Of a DNA stretch of 64,000 nt, positions 60,639 through 64,000 are shown piece after piece (position 1 is the first letter of the stretch; each line of letters begins with the position of its first letter). Source of the DNA: Phycisphaerae bacterium (GTDB lineage Bacteria > Planctomycetota > Phycisphaerae > Phycisphaerales > SM1A02); assembly GCA_002716385.1 (NCBI GenBank), contig PBAX01000022.1:248001-312000 (forward strand), in the 5' to 3' direction. The position numbers and the translations under genes are program-made. The notes under the pieces are model-generated. The model was given only the letters and a program-made list of their open reading frames with translations, did no database searches and was not told where the DNA came from.

Positions 60639-62875
60639 TAGATGAACAATCGATAGCTTGCCTTGGAATCGGATGAAGCCAGCTTGGCCTTCATCGAAAT
60701 AGCCTTGTCCACGTCCAGTGCCACGAACGGATACCAGTCCGGCTCGATGTCTTCGGCCAGGATGTCGCCCTTTTCGTTCATGATCATCAAGCTGAGATTC
60801 ATGTGTTCAGGACACACCGCGACGATGAACCAGTTTCCAGGCTTCTCGATCGAAATGTCTCGCACGTCACTGCCGCCTTCGGCGCCGGCGGTCAGGGATC
60901 CCTTGAACTGTTGAACCAGATTCCCCTGAAGTGACCGTCCCTCACGACGGGACAGATCGCGGATCCATCGACGCATGGCCGCCTTGGCCACGGTATCCGG
61001 CGTGGAAGCCGCCACATCGGCCGATCTCACCTCGTAGGCGATCGATCCGTTCAGGTCGCTGCCGCCGACAGCTGCCTTGATGGTCCCGCTTCGCTGGGCC
61101 CTGAAGGCGATGGCCTTCAGATTCGGCTTAATGTTCATGACGTTGACGGCACGGATGCCGCTCTCGCCTTCCGTGATCTTGACGCCCACGGTGCCGTCGC
61201 CTTCGACTGCCAGCAGATAGTCTCGACCCGCTTCGACACGGAGTTCAATCTGCTTGCCGTACATCTGCGCACCCAAGGCATCGCCCGCGCCCATGGCCAG
61301 CGGATTGATGTTCAGTGAGTTCAGGGGAAAACGCTCGAACGCGATCTCCGTGGATCCCGTGACGATCTCGTCCTCCGACTCGCTGCTGATCATGTTCTCC
61401 CAGCTGGAGACGAGATCATCCATGCCCGGTGCGCGATTGTCGATCTGACCGGATGCATACAGACGCTCGATCTGGTCTTCCCAGCGATCCGTTCTCGCCA
61501 TCTGCCTGTCGGCAAGTTCCGGCGAGTAGAGTTCCTCCAGGAGTGTCGATCTCTGCGCGAAGTTCACGCTTGCCGCACTTGGAATCCGCTTGCCTCCGAC
61601 GACGATGAAGTTGACCGCACTCAGAAGTCCGACGACCTCGCCATCCGCGTTGATGAGCGGGCTGCCGCTGGCGCCGCCTGTCGCCGGCAACGAGTGCTGC
61701 AGCAGAAGGCCATCGGACCCGGTTTCAGGAGCATTGAAGTAGTTCGTCACGGCCGTGATCCGGCCGACCTGGGACTGTGGGACAGGTTGACTGAGATTCA
61801 CACCGCCCAGCGCGAGGTTCTCGACCGGGTATCCAACGTAGCCGACCGGATCCCCTGCTTGAAGTTCAGCATGGCTATCCATATCCGCCAGCACCAACGG
61901 TTCACCGAGTTCGGACGCCTCGTCCACGTAGATGAATCCGACATCGGCGGCGATGCCTGCCGATCGAACCGGATCGGATTCCTTCACCGCGTTGATCTGC
62001 ATGGGCACATAGTCGGTCCAGAGGTCCGCGAAGGCGTCGTAGCCCGGATGGGTCTGCGAGCGAATCGCGGTGAATTCCCTTTCACCGGCCATGCTTCGGA
62101 GAATCACGTCCTGACCCTCGGCAAGCTGGTCAACGCGTTCGGCGACATGTGCATTGGTTGCGAGGCGACCGGGGCCTGACACCCATGCCGTACCGAACGG
62201 TTCCTCGCTGCCATCGGGATTCCTGAGCAGGACGAGATAGGTGGATTTGCTGGCCTTCTCGAGTGCCGCGGGTAGATCCGCACCCATGGCGGTCACGCTC
62301 TCGGAGAGATCTTGGACGGTCTCGGAGTTCATGGCCTGATTGTCCTCGAGATCCTGAACATCGCCGCTCAACACGAAGTAGAGAACCCCGACAACGACGA
62401 TGAGCAGTGCAGCGATCGCGATTGCCACACCGGCAACCTGGCTGCTGTGCTGGGCATCCGCGCGAATATCATCGACATCTGAAGCGGCGGCCGCGCCGGC
62501 GGTGCGACGGTGGAGTTCCTCGGGATCGATGCCCTGTTGCATCGTCGCAGCCATGTTGTCTACACGAATCGTCGTGATCCTGAGCTTGGGCCCATTGGGA
62601 CCGATCTGGACAACACAATCCTCAGGAATGGCCTGAACCGTTTCCATGAGATTGCCTTCGAGTGTGACCTTCTTCTCTGCGGCCATTTCCATGTAGTAAC
62701 GACCACGCACTCTGCTGAGTGTGCAATGTTCCCGACCAACGGTGGTCACATCAGGAGGTATGACCACCTTGCATCGTTCCGGGTCACGCCCGATCGCGAT
62801 TGATTCGATCTCATCCCCGAATTCGAGGATTTCGCCGGCTCGTTCACCATCCAGAAACTCGATCTTCAAAGCCAT
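60614..62875 (-). CDS. Membrane-anchored FHA and trypsin-like serine protease fusion
   Basis: From the ATG at 62875 (AAGGA seven bases upstream) this is 753 residues. A cytoplasmic FHA domain (about 1-105: IAIGRDPERCKV, TTVGREHCTLSR) is joined by a linker to one membrane helix (about 148-168). A periplasmic coiled-coil stretch and a trypsin-like protease (about 205-450) follow, with H243 (LATNAHVAERV), D311 (AADVGFIYVD) and S405 (GGASGSPLINADGEVVGLL), so the triad is complete. The C-terminal 300 residues contain two beta-rich segments that resemble pre-peptidase/PPC-like domains. It could carry a signal across the membrane between phosphoprotein binding and proteolysis. No PDZ domain is visible, unlike DegP. 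Confidence 0.93.
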   Translation of the reverse strand: MALKIEFLDGERAGEILEFGDEIESIAIGRDPERCKVVIPPDVTTVGREHCTLSRVRGRYYMEMAAEKKVTLEGNLMETVQAIPEDCVVQIGPNGPKLRITTIRVDNMAATMQQGIDPEELHRRTAGAAAASDVDDIRADAQHSSQVAGVAIAIAALLIVVVGVLYFVLSGDVQDLEDNQAMNSETVQDLSESVTAMGADLPAALEKASKSTYLVLLRNPDGSEEPFGTAWVSGPGRLATNAHVAERVDQLAEGQDVILRSMAGEREFTAIRSQTHPGYDAFADLWTDYVPMQINAVKESDPVRSAGIAADVGFIYVDEASELGEPLVLADMDSHAELQAGDPVGYVGYPVENLALGGVNLSQPVPQSQVGRITAVTNYFNAPETGSDGLLLQHSLPATGGASGSPLINADGEVVGLLSAVNFIVVGGKRIPSAASVNFAQRSTLLEELYSPELADRQMARTDRWEDQIERLYASGQIDNRAPGMDDLVSSWENMISSESEDEIVTGSTEIAFERFPLNSLNINPLAMGAGDALGAQMYGKQIELRVEAGRDYLLAVEGDGTVGVKITEGESGIRAVNVMNIKPNLKAIAFRAQRSGTIKAAVGGSDLNGSIAYEVRSADVAASTPDTVAKAAMRRWIRDLSRREGRSLQGNLVQQFKGSLTAGAEGGSDVRDISIEKPGNWFIVAVCPEHMNLSLMIMNEKGDILAEDIEPDWYPFVALDVDKAISMKAKLASSDSKASYRLFIYQASPSGG

Positions 62876-63145
62876 GGTTGCTTCCTTTCCCCGAGGCAGC
62901 CACATGGGCCCCCCCGGGATCAACCGTCAATGGTACAGACGACCGGCGTTCCGACCACCATCGTGTTGAGTCAATGGGGATTCAGGATGAGAATCCGTCG
63001 GAATCATCTGTCACTCAAATTTGCCTCGATTTTCGCCCAAGACACCTCCGATCTGGTTCTTTTTGGCTTTCCGTCCGATATCCCCCCTCCAGACCTCAAG
63101 AGACACCCCTCAGGGCTTCCTTGACCACCTTGTAGGATCGTATCC

Positions 63146-63628
63146 ATGGAAGTGCTGTCACGGATTCTCGAGCTTCTCGATGAAGCGGACGTAGATTTTC
63201 GCCGGCTTGAGCATGACCCGACGCCCACGTCAGAAGACTCGGCTCGAGTCAGAGGGGAGTCTCTGGAGATCGGGGGCAAGGCCATCGTGTTCAAGGCGGA
63301 TGAAGATTTCCACATCCTGGTTATCAGCGCCGCCTGTCGACTCAAATCCTCAAGACTCAAACGCACGCTTGGGGCTCGCAAGCTTAGATTCGCAACCAGC
63401 GACGAGCTTCTTGAGTTGACCGGACTTGTACCGGGAAGTGTCCCGCCGTTCGGGACCCCGGTTCTTCCATTGCCGCTCCATGTCGACAGAAGCATCATGG
63501 ACCAGACCAGAATCGCCTTCAACGCCGGTTCGTTGACGAACTCCATCATCATGGATCGGGATGACTGGTACCAGATTGCCGGAAATCCAACGGTGGTCGA
63601 TGTGGCTACACCCAACGACGTTTCTTGA
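63146..63628 (+). CDS. YbaK/ProX-family aminoacyl-tRNA deacylase
   Basis: The 160-residue protein has the fold of YbaK/ProX editing factors that hydrolyse misacylated tRNA. Family features are the initial helix with 'RRLEHDPTPTSEDSARVRGESLEIGGKAIVFK'-type segment (about 18-49), 'LVISAACRLKSSRLKRTLGARKLRFATSDEL' and LTGLVPGSVPPFG, which corresponds to the 'G.....GSVSPFG' loop, followed by 'VDRSIMDQTRIAFNAGSLTNSIIMD'. Which amino acid it clears cannot be told. It stands alone on the plus strand, with 270 bases to the divergent FHA-protease gene. Confidence 0.92.
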   Translation: MEVLSRILELLDEADVDFRRLEHDPTPTSEDSARVRGESLEIGGKAIVFKADEDFHILVISAACRLKSSRLKRTLGARKLRFATSDELLELTGLVPGSVPPFGTPVLPLPLHVDRSIMDQTRIAFNAGSLTNSIIMDRDDWYQIAGNPTVVDVATPNDVS

Positions 63629-63703
63629 TGCGACATCAGGTATCATGACCACCGTAGTAGATAGCATTGGTTCACTTGAATCCAACAACAGGAGTCTCAC
63701 TTC

Positions 63704-63994
63704 ATGTCCAAGACATCTGAAAACACTCAGGTACTAAGCGTGTTCGCGCAAATCATGCAGGCACTTGGATTCGTCATCATCATCATCGGCGCTGTGATTC
63801 TGATCGTCACGCTCATCGAGGAGTTTTCGAATCTTGGCGGGGCTGATGAGGAAACGAAAGCGATCGAATGGATGGCCATCATCGCCAGTGGAGCCACGCT
63901 CTTCTACGGCATGATGCTGGCAGCAATCGGTCAGGTCCTCGCCTGCATCCGATCGATCACAATCGATGTCAACAAAATGGCCAACAGCGACTGA
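63704..63994 (+). CDS. Small membrane protein with two predicted helices
   Basis: The 96-residue protein has hydrophobic segments at about 15-42 (ALGFVIIIIGAVILIVTLI) and 56-80 (MAIIASGATLFYGMMLAAIGQVLA), joined by an acidic loop (GGADEETK). Both ends would be on the same side of the membrane. The ATG has AGGAG nine bases upstream, and the frame is complete within the window. No family is recognised. It lies 75 bases after the YbaK-family gene. Confidence 0.8.
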   Translation: MSKTSENTQVLSVFAQIMQALGFVIIIIGAVILIVTLIEEFSNLGGADEETKAIEWMAIIASGATLFYGMMLAAIGQVLACIRSITIDVNKMANSD

Positions 63995-64000
63995 TCGGCC

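Noticed and set aside
1-64000. tRNA, rRNA, CRISPR arrays, insertion sequences, integrases
   Set aside because: I looked for cloverleaf-like ends, regularly spaced repeats and transposase motifs by eye and found none; a tool search would be more sensitive.

Overview
The window looks like chromosome of a Phycisphaerae-type planctomycete. The evidence is two signatures I associate with that group: a paired EF-hand dockerin-like module ending in 'AAWGDCP' in a secreted chitinase, and a cysteine-rich 'TGACC...' tail on a secreted protein. Long secreted proteins with FG-GAP-like repeats, FHA and HD-GYP signalling proteins and moderately high GC also fit. I see no rRNA, tRNA, CRISPR array, insertion sequence or prophage. 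The taxonomic call is inference.

Positions 1-31 kb form a cell-surface glycan locus. At the left edge is the first 290 residues of a PglB/STT3-type oligosaccharyltransferase, directly behind a DegT-family sugar aminotransferase gene. Then come three tandem paralogous secreted proteins (2.2-10.9 kb), two of them with clear intrinsic terminators. Next are two methyltransferases, a Wzt/Wzm-type ABC exporter, rfbB, several glycosyltransferases (three of them multi-domain fusions), an AlgI/AlgJ-like O-acetylation pair, and a tightly overlapping operon rfbA-rfbC-rfbD-methyltransferase-WbsX/GT4. All four dTDP-L-rhamnose genes are present. Together these can build, decorate (acetyl, methyl, amino sugar), export and perhaps protein-attach a rhamnose-containing glycan.

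Positions 31-44 kb hold an orphan BtuF-like lipoprotein, a PmtA-like methyltransferase, a modular secreted chitinase (two CBM2, acidic linker, dockerin-like, GH18), a glycosyltransferase made of two duplicated GT2 halves, and a convergent operon: flippase-like protein, arnB, arnC, arnA, arnD. The operon encodes the steps from UDP-glucuronate to undecaprenyl-phosphate-L-Ara4N, but no ArnT is seen.

Positions 44-64 kb are mostly housekeeping and signalling: S9 peptidase, Ca2+/H+ antiporter, TolB-like protein, HD hydrolase, MBL hydrolase, a REC-GAF-HD-GYP regulator coupled to a GH63-like glucosidase, PurU, a phosphoglycolate-phosphatase-like HAD, an LplT-like MFS carrier, malic enzyme, a convergent pair of FHA proteins (FHA-GAF-HD-GYP and membrane-anchored FHA-trypsin), a YbaK-family deacylase and a small membrane protein. 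Several starts were moved from the longest open frame to codons with better ribosome-binding sites or signal peptides; each entry says so.
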